A DNA stretch of 64,000 nt from Thalassia testudinum. Lineage: Eukaryota > Streptophyta > Magnoliopsida > Alismatales > Hydrocharitaceae. A model generated the notes under the pieces. That model searched no databases and had not been told where the DNA came from. It saw only the letters and a program-made list of their open reading frames with translations. The position numbers were made by a program, and so were the translations under genes. Positions 23,291 to 34,376 of this stretch are shown piece by piece. The number at the start of each line of letters is the position of its first letter. The first letter of the stretch is position 1. The stretch is from contig JAZHRO010000036.1 in NCBI GenBank assembly GCA_037157565.1, positions 132,068,001 through 132,132,000 on the forward strand. The letters are read 5' to 3'.

Positions 23291-24000
23291 AAGGGCTTAC
23301 TTTTAACCTATTTTTCTAAAACATTCCCGCACACGTTCTTTCTTCTCCCCCAAAATCCCCTCACGAAAAAGCAAAACCCTTCCCTCTCGCCCCCTCGAAA
23401 ACCCTATCCCCAAAAACCCCAATGCGTTTCTTCTCCTTCTCCCTCTCTCATCACCTATCATCTCCTCCCCATTCTCATCATCGATCGTGTCCTCTCCGGT
23501 TTGTCACCTGCAACCACCTCCTCACTCCCTTGCACCGTCCTCATTCGCTTGTGCTGTTTTCTAACATCCTCTTTGTGCACTAACCTACGACCTCACCTCG
23601 CTCACCTCTGACATCCTCATCATCAACCTGAACCGCTCTCCTCGAGTTGCATGCACTCTTCTCCAGCAACCACCACATCTGCCCTCCTCCAAGGTCAACC
23701 TTCATCTCCTACTCCCACCGTCCCTTTCCTCGTATCCTCCTCAGATCGATCGTCCCTTTCCTCTTCACTGTCCCTTTTATCTCCAAGGTCAGCCTTAAAA
23801 CATGCTCTTCTAGTTTTTGGGTTAAATTTCTTTTATTCAAGAGTAATGTTCTCCCCCTTTTCGTAAGAACCAGATAGCTATATATTTTTCTCCCCTTTTC
23901 TAAAGGAAATATAGCTAACTTATTTTTGAAATTCCCCCATAAAGATTGATAGGAAGCTTATTAAATTTAACTCCCCCTATCTATACGCTAATGAAAAAAA
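23291..24000. other. CT-rich tract and probable copia 3' untranslated remnant
   Basis: 23310-23790 is pyrimidine-rich with no supported gene; a near-repeat AAGGTCAACCTT / AAGGTCAGCCTT occurs at 23690 and 23788. From 23850 to 23985 the minus strand has three GGGGGA-type purine tracts, as seen downstream of pol in SIRE-type copia elements. Confidence 0.4.
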
Positions 24001-24220
24001 GATAGGGTTAAGGGTTTGGCCTCACTTACTATGGCCAATAAAATGGCCCAAAGGGTGGTGGTGGATGCCACATCAAATGGGGCTCCCATCCATAGCTTAG
24101 AGGTTCGAGCATCGGCACCGATCTCCAATCGGATGGTCGACGTGCGACGGGTCGATTGGGTGTTCGTCGTCTTGTCGATCTTGTTTTCCTCCTTGGTCTA
24201 CTCCTTTGTCCTCCCAACTA

Positions 24221-25742
24221 GAGTTGACCATCCTTGAGCTTGTAGGTCCAGTCCTTTACGTTGATATCTTCTTTGAAACCTACAAAATAGGATTCCAATT
24301 CTTTTTTTGGTATCCAAGTGAACTTGGATCTGGATTTCTTAGCGGGTCTCCTTGACGGAGATCCTTTCTCAATCTTACGGCTATACAATTTATCTACCTT
24401 GTTGATTAAGTTGTTATAATTTTCCCTAAGACATGCAATTTCATCTTCTATAATGTGCATCTTAGTTTTTAAATCAGAAATTTCCATTTTTAAACTAGTA
24501 TTTTCCTCAATCAACTTATTATTTTCAAAGATTAGGTTATGATTTTCTAATAATAAGTCACCATTTTTAGGACTAGTTTCTAGGTCCTTAAGTAGCTTCT
24601 CAAACCTATCATTTTCAGATTTTAACATGCTAAGTTTCCTTTTCATGCTTTTGTTTTCTACTTTTAATGATTAACTAACATCAAATAGTTCATTAAAAGC
24701 TTCTTGTAAATTCGAGTTTACCTCATCATCAGAGCCGCTTTCGTTGTCGCCCGCTGTCGCCATGAAGCCCATGCAGGCGATTTCTTCCTCAGGATTCCCC
24801 TCTTCTTCTTCCTATAAGCTCGTGTCGTCCCAAGTTGCTTGGAACACCTTCTTCTTAGACTTCTCCTTTTCCTTTTTCTTCTCCTTCTTGAGAAGATGGA
24901 ACTCTAGTCGTAAATGACCTTTTTTGTTGCAGTGGTAGCAATGTCTCGGGCTATCCTTCTTCTCCTTCTTTTCTTTCTTTGAGCCCTACAAAACTTTGAA
25001 ATTTTCTTGAGTAAAATTTTAAAGTCTTCGTCGTTGGAACTTACCTCGCTATCCGACGTAGCTTTGAAGGCGAGAGTCTTCTTAAACTTCGATTCTGATG
25101 TGTCCTTCTTCTGCTTTAATTTCGTCTCATAGGCCATTAGGTTGCCTAGGAGATCCTCCATATTGAGCTCCTCCACTTCGTTTGCCTCCTCGATCGCGGT
25201 AACCTTCTGTTCCCATTCCAGTCCAAGGGAACGGAATAACTTTCTTTGAAGCTCCCCCTTGATGAAGGTCTTACCTAAAGCTTTTAAACTATTTACAATG
25301 AGAGTGAACCTAGTGTTCATCTCACTTAGAGATTCGTTAGACTTCATTGAAAAAGATTCAAATTCTTGAGAAAGTAAATTGATTTTAGAAGTCTTTACCT
25401 TAGAGGTACCCTTGTGAGTTACTTCAAGCGTGTGCCAGATCTCGTATATGGTGGCGCATTGCGAGATTCTGTTGAACTCCTCCGGCTGAGCGTGCAATGC
25501 AACGCGTTCATCATTTTCACGTTGAGTAAGAGCTCCCGGATCTCCTGCTGCGAGTATCTTGCGGCCGGTCTCTCTGGGATGTCGAAGGGGGTCTCGCATC
25601 GATCCCATATTGTGAAGTCATTGGCTTGAAGCCATGTCTTCATCCGTAGCTTCCAATACGAGTAGTTGTTGCCGTCAAAGAATAGTGGATGGGTGGTAGA
25701 CTACCCTTCAAGAATCCTCGTTGCAGAGCTGCTTCCCTCCAT
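24221..25742 (-). pseudogene. Copia gag remnant with coiled coil
   Basis: From the ATG at 25742 on the minus strand the frame carries YSYWKLRMKTWLQANDFTIW, a classic copia gag segment, after one in-frame TAG. A frameshift near 25500-25560 moves it to the frame with ATIYEIWHTLEVTHKGTS and FIKGELQRKLFRSLG (25600-24904). Another break near 24950 follows a Lys/Arg run. The last 142 codons (24646-24218) form a strong coiled coil (SENDRFEKLLKDLE, ENNKLIEENTSLKMEISDLK), then a basic stretch and KFTWIPKKELESYFVG. A CCHC knuckle is not found. It would have formed the particle shell; it is dead here. Confidence 0.82.
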
Positions 25743-25779
25743 GATCTTCTTGCTGGGTGTAACTTCAATCTTGCAACAA

Positions 25780-25794
25780 CCGGCTCTGATACCA
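25780..25794 (-). other. Primer-binding site of copia fragment, initiator tRNA-Met
   Basis: On the minus strand TGGTATCAGAGCCGG, a perfect match to the usual initiator tRNA-Met complement, two bases inside the LTR end. Confidence 0.92.
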
Positions 25795-25796
25795 AT

Positions 25797-27485
25797 TGTA
25801 ATTCCCTACTTGAAGGGGGTGAGATATGCGTGACGTATAAAATGCGGAATTAAAAAAGATAGTAATCTCACAAAATAAGCAATCGCATAATGTACACAAT
25901 TATTTTTAGGTGGAAACCCAAACCGGGTGAAAACCACCACCTAACCCTCTCGAGTTAGGATTGCCCGATCGACCTAGTCGATCAAATCTACTATACGAAC
26001 TACCTAAACGATGGTAGTTCAACCTCAAGTACAACCATGCTATAAGGACGAGGGTAGTGTTCCTCAACCCCTCCTCTTTACAAGGAGGATTTTGTCCCTT
26101 GATAGAGATGAGAATTCGCAAAGCAATACTCAAACCAAAGAACAATAAAAGTACAACAATCCTATAGAGCCACAAATATTAAAACCTAGCTTCTATAGGA
26201 GTTAGGAAACTTCCCTTTGGTGGAAGTGCGTCAATGTGATGACACGGGTGCGTGAACCACGCGGCGACACTTCGTCGCTCTCGTAATCGCAGAGGGAGAG
26301 CGAGTGCGCAAATTGGATGAGGCACTTGGATGTGGAACTAGCCTTTGAGAGCAAGTGCTTCTTCTACTTCAATTTGACACAAAATGAGTGGAAATATTCT
26401 TACAAGGTGTGTTTCTACAAGGAAAGGGTTCTCCTCTATTTATAGAGGGCCTAGGAAGGCTTTGGAAGGCCTTGGAAGGCTTTCATAGCCGTTGGGTGCA
26501 AATCCAAGGCAAATCAAGTCGGAATCAGGATCAATCATGACTTTTATAAGTTTATCAGACGTCTGGAAAACTTTTTTAAGATGTCTGGGACCTAAGTCAG
26601 ACGTCTGATTCTAAGCGGGTTTCCTTCCTGACTTAAGTCAGACCTAAATAGTGTTCTAGTGTATGGCCATCAGACGACATATAGGACATCTAGCACTAGG
26701 TCTAGACGTCTGAAAACCTATTCGTTCTACAGAAATGGATTCCCAAGGAAGGTAATGGCTAGAAAATCTATTAAAGTAGATTTTGGATCAGTCGAGGCAA
26801 AATGGTCACATATCAGACGTCTAGGGTCCTCTATGAACGTCTGATATAAGGATAACAGTCATTTCCCTCAACGTTTATGCAGGCAGCCAACATTCCACTA
26901 ATTGGACGTCTGGCAAAGGCAACAAACGTCTCCTAAGATGTCTGGACTAAGGTTTGGACGACTTATTATAATAGATAGATCCTATTATGTCCAGCCTAGA
27001 TGTTTTGGATATCTGATCAAACAGTCAGATGTCTTGAAAGTCACTATCAGACGTATGCTTTCCAGATTGGATGTCTAATAAGGTTGTCTAAACCCTATTT
27101 TGATTTTCTAAGTTCTTTAAAGAAACCTAAGTATCCTAGGGTCCGTGCAAGTGTTCCTAGGACTACTGTAATGGTTCTTTGAGGCACTTTAACAGATATT
27201 CTAAGAAATAAAAGAGCAAGAATAAAAGGACAAAAGTACATAGAACAAAATAAAAAGAATTCTATCCAATTCTTCTTGTCTTTCCTTCTTCAACCTTTCG
27301 CTCCTTGAGAAGCTCCTCTGCCTCTATCAAGCTCCTCCAATCCTCCATGGATGAGACTCGAACTCCGTCTAAACACCTGTCTCCATTTGCAATTTGACTT
27401 CAAAACGAGGACTCAAAAGCAAATGTTAAAAGGCACATGTTTTGTTATCATCAAAATAAATGATCGTGGTGCTCTAGCACCAACA
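25797..27485 (-). repeat. LTR of SIRE-like copia element
   Basis: On the minus strand it begins TGTTGGTGCTAGAGCACC and includes GATGATAACAAAACATG, features of SIRE-type LTRs; it ends …AAGTAGGGAATTACA. A TATAAATA box on the minus strand is at 26444-26437, with three short GGAAGGCT-type repeats just upstream (26453-26482). Bases 26556-27080 hold about ten copies of a CAGACGTCTG-type palindrome. Confidence 0.85.
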
Positions 27486-28554
27486 GGTGCCCCACCACCA
27501 GTTGTCTCCTTCCACAACTACGTTGGCGGTGCCAGCCATCCTCCATTCTCCGGCCGGCCTTCATCACAACCTCTCCAGCATCCCATCTTCCATGCTCACT
27601 GGGGTTTCCCTTCGCTGCATGTTGGGTGCGAGATGCAACACATATGTGCTTCTCGTTGTCAACCTCCTCCCCTTCTTCCTCGCTCTTGTTATCTCTTTCA
27701 CGTTCTCTCTCTCTCTCGGTTTCTTTCTCTACGTCTTTCTCTCCCTTCTCTTTCTCTTCTGTTCTATCAATTTCCTTCTCCCTCTCATGCGATTGCTCCC
27801 ACTCTTTCCCTTTCTCTCGAGCTCTCTATTTCTCTCCCTCTTGATCTCTCATGTTCGGTCCCCTCTCCCTCACTCTCTTTCTCTCTTTTCAGTTCATGCA
27901 TGTAGGAATTCAAGGGGGGAGTTTTGGGTTTTATAAGGTAGGGGAGACTGAGGGAGAAGCGGTGGAGTTTTAGGATTAAAAAAAAGATGTGTGTATATAT
28001 ATATTATAAAAGACACGTTATATAGTTTCTAAATTCACATATGATTTTGGATTTAGGAAAATAAACTGGTAATAGATGATTAAGTAGGATTAGGATTAGG
28101 AAGAGAATTTTTATTTTTTGTTTATAACTTTGTGCACTTTCGTAATAGGATTAAACGGATTCTGATTTCCACGAAACATGTACCAACGAAATCGTTACGA
28201 GACAGGGAATCCAACAAAATTCGTGGATTTCCAAACGGAGGTCGTTCGCAACATGTAATTCCCAATGCGGATCGCGCATGATTTTGCCTGCAGTTCACAT
28301 ATGTTTTGCGCACCCGAGGTCCGATCACCACGCGGAATATATCGTAGAAATTCTCGTGACACCAGAAAGTTAACAGTGCTTTCAGATCGTTAATCCGAGG
28401 TTCAAACTACAAAAATGAAAACACGTGGGTTTTTCAATCTAACTACCCATTTTAAATTCGTGTAGGCTTCGATTTGCATATGAAAAGTGTCGACGGCTTT
28501 GTCTTGACACACTTAGTCTGAAATAACTCATAAATCTGAGGTCAGGACGTTACA
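27486..28554 (-). repeat. 5' part of minus-strand Ty3-type LTR
   Basis: Minus-strand start TGTAACGTCCTGACCTC at 28554. A TATA-like TTATAAAAC lies on the minus strand at about 27939-27930. The stretch 27680-27890 is CT-rich on the plus strand. No coding sequence. Confidence 0.6.
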
Positions 28555-28559
28555 ACCTC

Positions 28560-30324
28560 ATCCTTACTGAAGTCCACACAGATTTCTAGATATCAAGGAT
28601 CTCTACAATCTCAAGAGACACTCTCCATACAGGACCAACACCTGATTGGCATGACCAACTATCTTAATCAGACTCATCTCTTCCCTAGTCAGGGATATGC
28701 CTCATAGTCCCAATACCTAGAATATTAATCCTATCCTCGAAATAACTTTTCAAATTATACCAATTCCACCCAACCCACTCCACCCTCTTAGTGAGATAAC
28801 CTTACATCACCCAACTAAGGATATGATTCTTATCTTAGGTATCTAAAACTAGACAATGATAGACATTCTGATTTAACTGAGGCTACAAATCCTGGAAATT
28901 ATTATCCTCAACCCACTCAAACCCCTAACCATGGCGGTGATGCTGAGATTACCTAATCACTCCAAGTAGTCTAAGAGATGAGAGAAGCTAATAAAAGAAA
29001 TACAGATAACCTGACAAAAGAGCTCAATAAAATTCAGGAAGCACAACGTTATAGACCTCGTCAGAGCATGCCACAAGTTGCTAACCTCTACATACATTGA
29101 GCCCACCTACCAGTCCTGTGATTATCCAGAATAGATCCTACCCAAACCTACATTTGAACTAATTGATAATTTTGATATCCCAAAGACTGACTTTGAGGAG
29201 AAAGACTTACTCGAGGATTTAAATCTTGATTCAGAGCTTGAATTACAATCTTTTATGTCAAAAGATGCACAATTGGACCACGTGGATGATTTAGATTTGG
29301 ATACCTCAAAAAATTTGGGAGAATTAGAACAAGATTATAAAGAACCCCATCAAGAAGATAAAAGGATTGGGGACAGTGACACTCCCAGCCAGGCTCGATT
29401 GGATGGTTCCGATATGATTTTGTTTGAGGATTACCATGAACAGATGTGTTTAGACGAATCAATATCTGGATTGGCATTACTAATTATTCTGATATATTTC
29501 ATATAGAAGCTGAATCTGCTTTCACTTTTGTATCAGCTAGTTCACACCCTTCTCTTCCCATCCACCAGAGTCCTAAGGAAAACCTTGACTCTTATCCCCA
29601 ACATCTTGAGATTGAACAAAACAGACAATCCCCTTATGAAAAAGATGTTCAAGAAATTGCAAAATTATTGGGGACGACTTATGATGATTTATCTGAGGAA
29701 GCAAAGAATTTAGCCGAATCATAAAATCTTAAGGAACTTGATTTGATTGATGAGAAACAAGAAGAGATTCCCTTAGAAGATATAGTTCAAGAGAAAAACA
29801 ACTTGGATCAAACTTATAATCCTATTCAGAAATTCACAAAATAAAAAAGGATTTGAGGCCTTGATTAACCTAGATTCCGAACTTACTCCACATGGGGAAA
29901 TGATTCTAAGGAAAAATAAATTTTCGCCCATTACAATTGAGGATTTGCATCATGAATTAAGACATGATTTGGGCGACTGATATGAGACTTTTTATCACCC
30001 CAAGGATGAGCTTGAGGATTCTGATTTGGATATCAAGCATGATTTGGGTGAATCTGAAACTATTGAGATGGATCACTAGGTTTTATTTGACTCACTCTAC
30101 ATCTATCCACACCTGAATTGACTTGCAAAGTGGTTTCTTATACCATTTTAGACTTCGCCACTAGGGTTCCTCCTTTCATTTCCCATCACTTTCAATACCC
30201 GTATGATTTATTCCCCACTGACCACTCTTTACCCACCTCATCTACCTTGCTCATGCACCACTTCTTAGAGATGCCACTATCCACCTTCCACTCTGGCACC
30301 CGCACTTATTTTTCTCTTTTGTAG
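28560..30324 (+). pseudogene. Element B unknown ORF, rest of the frame, broken
   Basis: Continuation of the frame interrupted at 23106, with several stops and at least one shift. From 28978 it encodes a helix-prone stretch (MREANKRNTDNLTKELNK) in the same relative place as the helix of the A protein. 29160-29500 and 29500-29850 are highly acidic. 30118-30324 is hydrophobic and aromatic and ends at TAG, with a segment (FQYPYDLFPTDHSLP) that lines up with FQHYKQPLYSLTDPWL of A. Conservation of order and composition argues that A and B encode the same unknown protein. No known domain recognised. Confidence 0.6.
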
Positions 30325-31395
30325 CACCTGGATGCAAATAATTCTAAGCTCATTTATTTTATTTTTCCAACCTTTGGGCTTGGTATTCAACATCAATTGG
30401 TCTGCATTTGTGGATCACTGATTCTTGGACCACACAATCATATCTTTATATTAATCCTAAATCACTCATTAATAATTATTACTCCTTTTGACCCACATTA
30501 TTGAAATACATATTTCTTTTGGGTTTAGGTCCAACAAATCACGTTAAACTTAGCACTGGCTGAGAGGCAACCCAGTATTTTGTACATGTATTTCTCTATC
30601 CAAGCTGACCTGGATTTTAGAAGCTCAGTCAAGTGATATCCCCTCTTGCTTATTACATTTTGATTTTCCAGCATACATGTCAATGAGGACATTGTAATGG
30701 ATAGGCATAGCGGGGTGGACATTCTATGTCTTATTTTTATGTCAAAAAAAAAAATGCATTCAGGTATAAAGAATTTTGATTAAGAATGTTTTATTAGGGA
30801 TTTACTCTTAAGTTGATTTCAAGTAAATTTTCACACTTACACATAGAATTTGCAATGAATCCTCTGTGAAGAATGATAGACATCTTTAGTTTGTCGAGAA
30901 GAACAATGCTTCTTCTCCAAAACCCTTGGACAGTAATTAGGGAGTCAGGCAAACCATCTTCTAGTAGATCCACGAAACAAGTGTAAGGTGAGAATAGAGA
31001 GTCCACTGGTTTTCTAAGTCTAACATAAGGAATCTGAGTTTTTGGGTAATTGGATAATGACACTTAGAGTTAGGCATAGTTTTCGCTCTAGGTTCTTGCA
31101 TACAATTTCTTAGTGTAAGAATTTTTGGAGAGTTGCCAAATAAAGCAAATATGTAGAGAGCGGGATCTAATAAAACTAGGACTAAGGTGGATTGTTACGA
31201 TCATCCTTTATTGAATCCTCGGCTGAAGGAAGGTAATAATATCAAGGTCAGAAATACGTTGTCTCATCCACTCCTTTCCCGGTGCCAAGAGTATGCACTT
31301 CCACCAAGTAAGCCACTCGATATCCTCTTAAGCACCCCCAATCCCAAATGCCTCATGAATAAAAATGTGCCTAGATGCTGCAGTACGTTGTGCTG
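30325..31395 (+). other. Element B 3' non-coding region, first part
   Basis: Contains GCACTGGCTGAGAGGCAACC (30553-30572), a TCAATGAGGACATTG...ATAGGCAT block (30680-30718), and 30920-31395 that aligns with A 4950-5410 (ACCCTTGGACAG, TCTTCTAGTAGATCCAC, CCACCAAGTAAGCCAC at 31301). Interrupted by chromovirus 2 at 31401. Confidence 0.78.
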
Positions 31396-31400
31396 GTAGA

Positions 31401-34189
31401 TGAAATGACCCGTTGCCTTTTTTGTTGGATAAGACGTCTGTAGTTTTAGTCAGACGTCTGTCCAGATGTCTAGACACATGCCTGGACGTCTAAGAGTGAG
31501 ATTTTCGTACTGCACTTTGCGCTCTGTGCGCGAGCGGTGTGCAGAGGCCTCTCTCTCCCCGCACCCTCACTACTTAAACCCTAACACCCCACTATATAAA
31601 CTCCCCCTTCTCTTCTCCTCTCCTCACACCACTGAAGCCACCGACACCACCACCTTCCCCTGCGATGGCTGCACCCTCTAGCCTCCCATCCCTACTGCTG
31701 TAGCCTCAGCGAGGACGAGAGGAGCCGACTAGGGAGAATGGGGAAGACCGAGAGTGAGAGAGTGCGAGGGAGTGAGAGCGGGGAGGAGGGAGACGACCGC
31801 AGTAGCTCAGTGGAGCTCAAGGAGGAGCTCGTGGGAGAGAGGAGGATGCCAACGAGGAGCTTCTCAAGCTCCTGCAGCTACTGGAGCCGCCGCTGTGAGC
31901 AAGGCAAGCTGCGAGGAGGTTATAGTACTGGAAGTTTTACAGTATCAGACGTTTGGCAGGACGTCCAGATGGCTGGCGAGGCACCAAGACGTCCGGAGCT
32001 GAGGCCGGACATCTGAAATGGCAATATCGCAAGGTACGTACCTTTCTGCACTGCTTTCCGCCATGCAGAGGATTTTAGTGCAGGAGGTGTTGGGCTAAAT
32101 GTGTGCCTGCATTGTCGTACGTAGGTGAAGGCTTTGGGAAGGTGTGTGGTGTGCTTTCCCAAGTACTTTTGGATGTCTAATCATGTCGCCAGACATCCAG
32201 AGGTGCTTCCAAACGATTGGAGACCTTGTCCGATGTCTGGAGCTACCCCCAGACGATCGCAAAGGGAGTCTGGATGTGTGAATTTGCCCAAGGAAGGGTA
32301 AGGTGAGTTCTGACGTCTTTTAAGACGTCTGGGATTGGTCCCAAACATCTTATTTTGGTCAGTAACCGCGTTTTTGGCCTGTTTGAGGCCAAAATGGAAT
32401 CGGATTTCCACAAACAAAGTACCGCAGTTTTCCACTCGAGTTCCTCTACGTGTTCATGTTGAGTATCTATTGTTTTGAGCTCGTCTAATGTATATTGGTC
32501 GCTAGTACAGGTTACCAACCAGTGGCATGTTCGGGGCCCGCGGAGACGACGATATCTGCAGCACAGGTCTCCATTCCTCCCGTGACACCCGGTAGAGTGG
32601 TTTAATTTAGTTAATATTTAAATAAGAATGTATTTGCTTGGAATAATTGGATCAAACTCTAGGATGTGGAATGAACCCTAGGGTAGAAATGTATGAGCCC
32701 ATTTTGAGCTGTACTGGTTACTTGATGCATGTTTAAAATAAATTGCTAGTAAATTGTATTAGTGTAATTAGGAGATGCATGTTTGAATACGAGTTGCCTG
32801 TATGTGAATGAATTATGAGACGCATGTTAGAATACAAGTGCCTGTATGTGAATGAGAAAGTGAACAGTGAAACTACAAGTTGCATGTAAATGATTGAGAA
32901 TTAAATTATGAAAACAAAAGTTGCCTGTATATGAATGAGGAATGAGTTATAAAACATGAGATCTGAGTGTGGATAAATGAGATGAATAATGAGCATGAAC
33001 TCTACGGGGAAGTAGGAGTAGAACTCCTGTGTATGAAAGAAATCTGGAATGCAGATGGGAAGTGAGTTGAACCTTGTGTACATAGTACCAAGGAGCACAG
33101 TTGTTCTTTTAGTGTAGAACGGAGCTAGCCTCCCTTGGGTTGAGACCCTGGGTTAGGATTGGCTACTCTACACTGACTCTTGTAGGTCCTCACATACGTG
33201 GTACCAAGGTGTACTACTAGTGAAGGGAGAGAGCTAGCCATCCCACAGGGCCCGGGGTTAAGCTAGCCACCCTACATCAACTTTGTTAGGCCTGCTGGGC
33301 AAATCGAGGTAGCCAGACGAGGGTATACGAACTGTGGAAGGGTGAGATTCCTGTTTGGTTCTGAGGTGCAAGACCCCTGTTTTGAGAGGGCAAGGCCCTA
33401 TACTGTTCCATGCTATACTTTGGGCGTACCCACTAGTGGAAACGACTGACCCCGTGTCAGTGCGGGGTAGCTACCTGTGCGCTTATCACGCGTGCCGTAG
33501 TCACTGCTACGTCTCGACAATGACCTCGGGGAGGTTGACTAGGTGTAGGACTACCACGGGGGACTCTCCCGGCCAGGAGAGCACCACGTGTACCTTCTAC
33601 TCCACGGAAAAGACTGCAATCATGATCGTTCCCATGAGGAACAAGCAAGATTAAGAAATACTTGGATCCTTGTGAAATAAATGAACCGGAAACACATAGT
33701 TGAGATAAATAGAAATAAGAATAAAACCTAGCTGTTTGTTTTACTTTACTTGCACATAAATAATGTAAACACCACTTTACTCAGAGTTTTCTGACTCTAT
33801 CTTTTCGTAACCCTGTCCAGGATCAGGAGTTGTGCAGCCCGAGTTTCCGGCTACAGAGGGAGTTGAGTCCCGCCGAGCCCAGCCGTAGTAGTAGTTTCCT
33901 TTCCAGCTCTTTTGTTTCTATTGTAGTTGTGAGTACTAGACCTTTGAGTTACTGTTCCTATTACTTTCTATTTTCTTTGCGCTGTTGTTGTGGTGGTATT
34001 TACTATTTTGAGCCAGTTTACTCTACTTTCCTTTCCTATTTTGTTTTTACTTCTGCATAGTTATAATGCATGTATGAATGTACTTTATTTCCTGCTTTTG
34101 GTTAATTCTCATTAGACAATTAGGTCTTGGGGTTAGTCGAGGCGAGCTGATCTCAAGTCCTGTAGGGATCCGTGAACCAGGTCGTAACA
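31401..34189 (+). repeat. 5' LTR of chromovirus 2 (full length, 2.8 kb)
   Basis: TGAAATGACCCGTTGCC … GGTCGTAACA. A TATA box TATATAAA lies at 31593-31600. Palindrome cluster CAGACGTCTG and variants at 31433-31495, 31946-32010, 32170-32280 and 32308-32332. This is the most complete copy of this LTR family in the window and served as reference for the others. Confidence 0.88.
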
Positions 34190-34192
34190 AGA

Positions 34193-34204
34193 TGGTATCA
34201 AAGC
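34193..34204 (+). other. Primer-binding site of chromovirus 2
   Basis: TGGTATCAAAGC, one mismatch to the initiator tRNA-Met complement, three bases after the LTR. Confidence 0.88.
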
Positions 34205-34376
34205 AAGGTCATCCTGGGAAGTGAATCAAATGGTTTGGAAGTAACCACTCATATGCATGTAACTGAGATAGCCACCACAATGTTTAACTTTGATCTCCAC
34301 TTTTGAGTCGTATTCCTTTATGTAACCAGGTGTTCTTGACAATCCTTGTTTCTTCACTATCATCCCCTTGTAGGAA

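Larger units (their letters stand above)
24001..27485 (-). mobile_element. SIRE-like Ty1/copia fragment: LTR, primer site and gag only
   Basis: On the minus strand: LTR 27485-25797, primer site 25794-25780, gag 25742-24221. Pol is absent and the left edge is ill-defined (somewhere between 24000 and 24220). No second LTR was found. It lies within the minus-strand Ty3-type LTR insertion. Confidence 0.75.
23107..28554 (-). mobile_element. Minus-strand Ty3-type LTR (probably solo) with nested insertions
   Basis: Flanked by perfect 5-base duplications ACCTC (23102-23106 and 28555-28559). On the minus strand it begins TGTAACGTCCTGACCTC at 28554 and ends …CACAGGTCGTCACA at 23107; both ends resemble plant Ty3 LTR termini, and the latter resembles the GGTCGTAACA end of the chromoviruses. 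No gag-pol of its own is visible between, so I infer a solo LTR (27486-28554 plus some of 23107-24000) later invaded by a copia element and perhaps a CACTA-type element. Confidence 0.68.

Noticed and set aside
27351..27936. 184- and 149-codon frames around the copia LTR edge
   Set aside because: They read through a CT-rich LTR segment and cross the copia boundary at 27485; rich in Ser/Leu/Phe without any motif.
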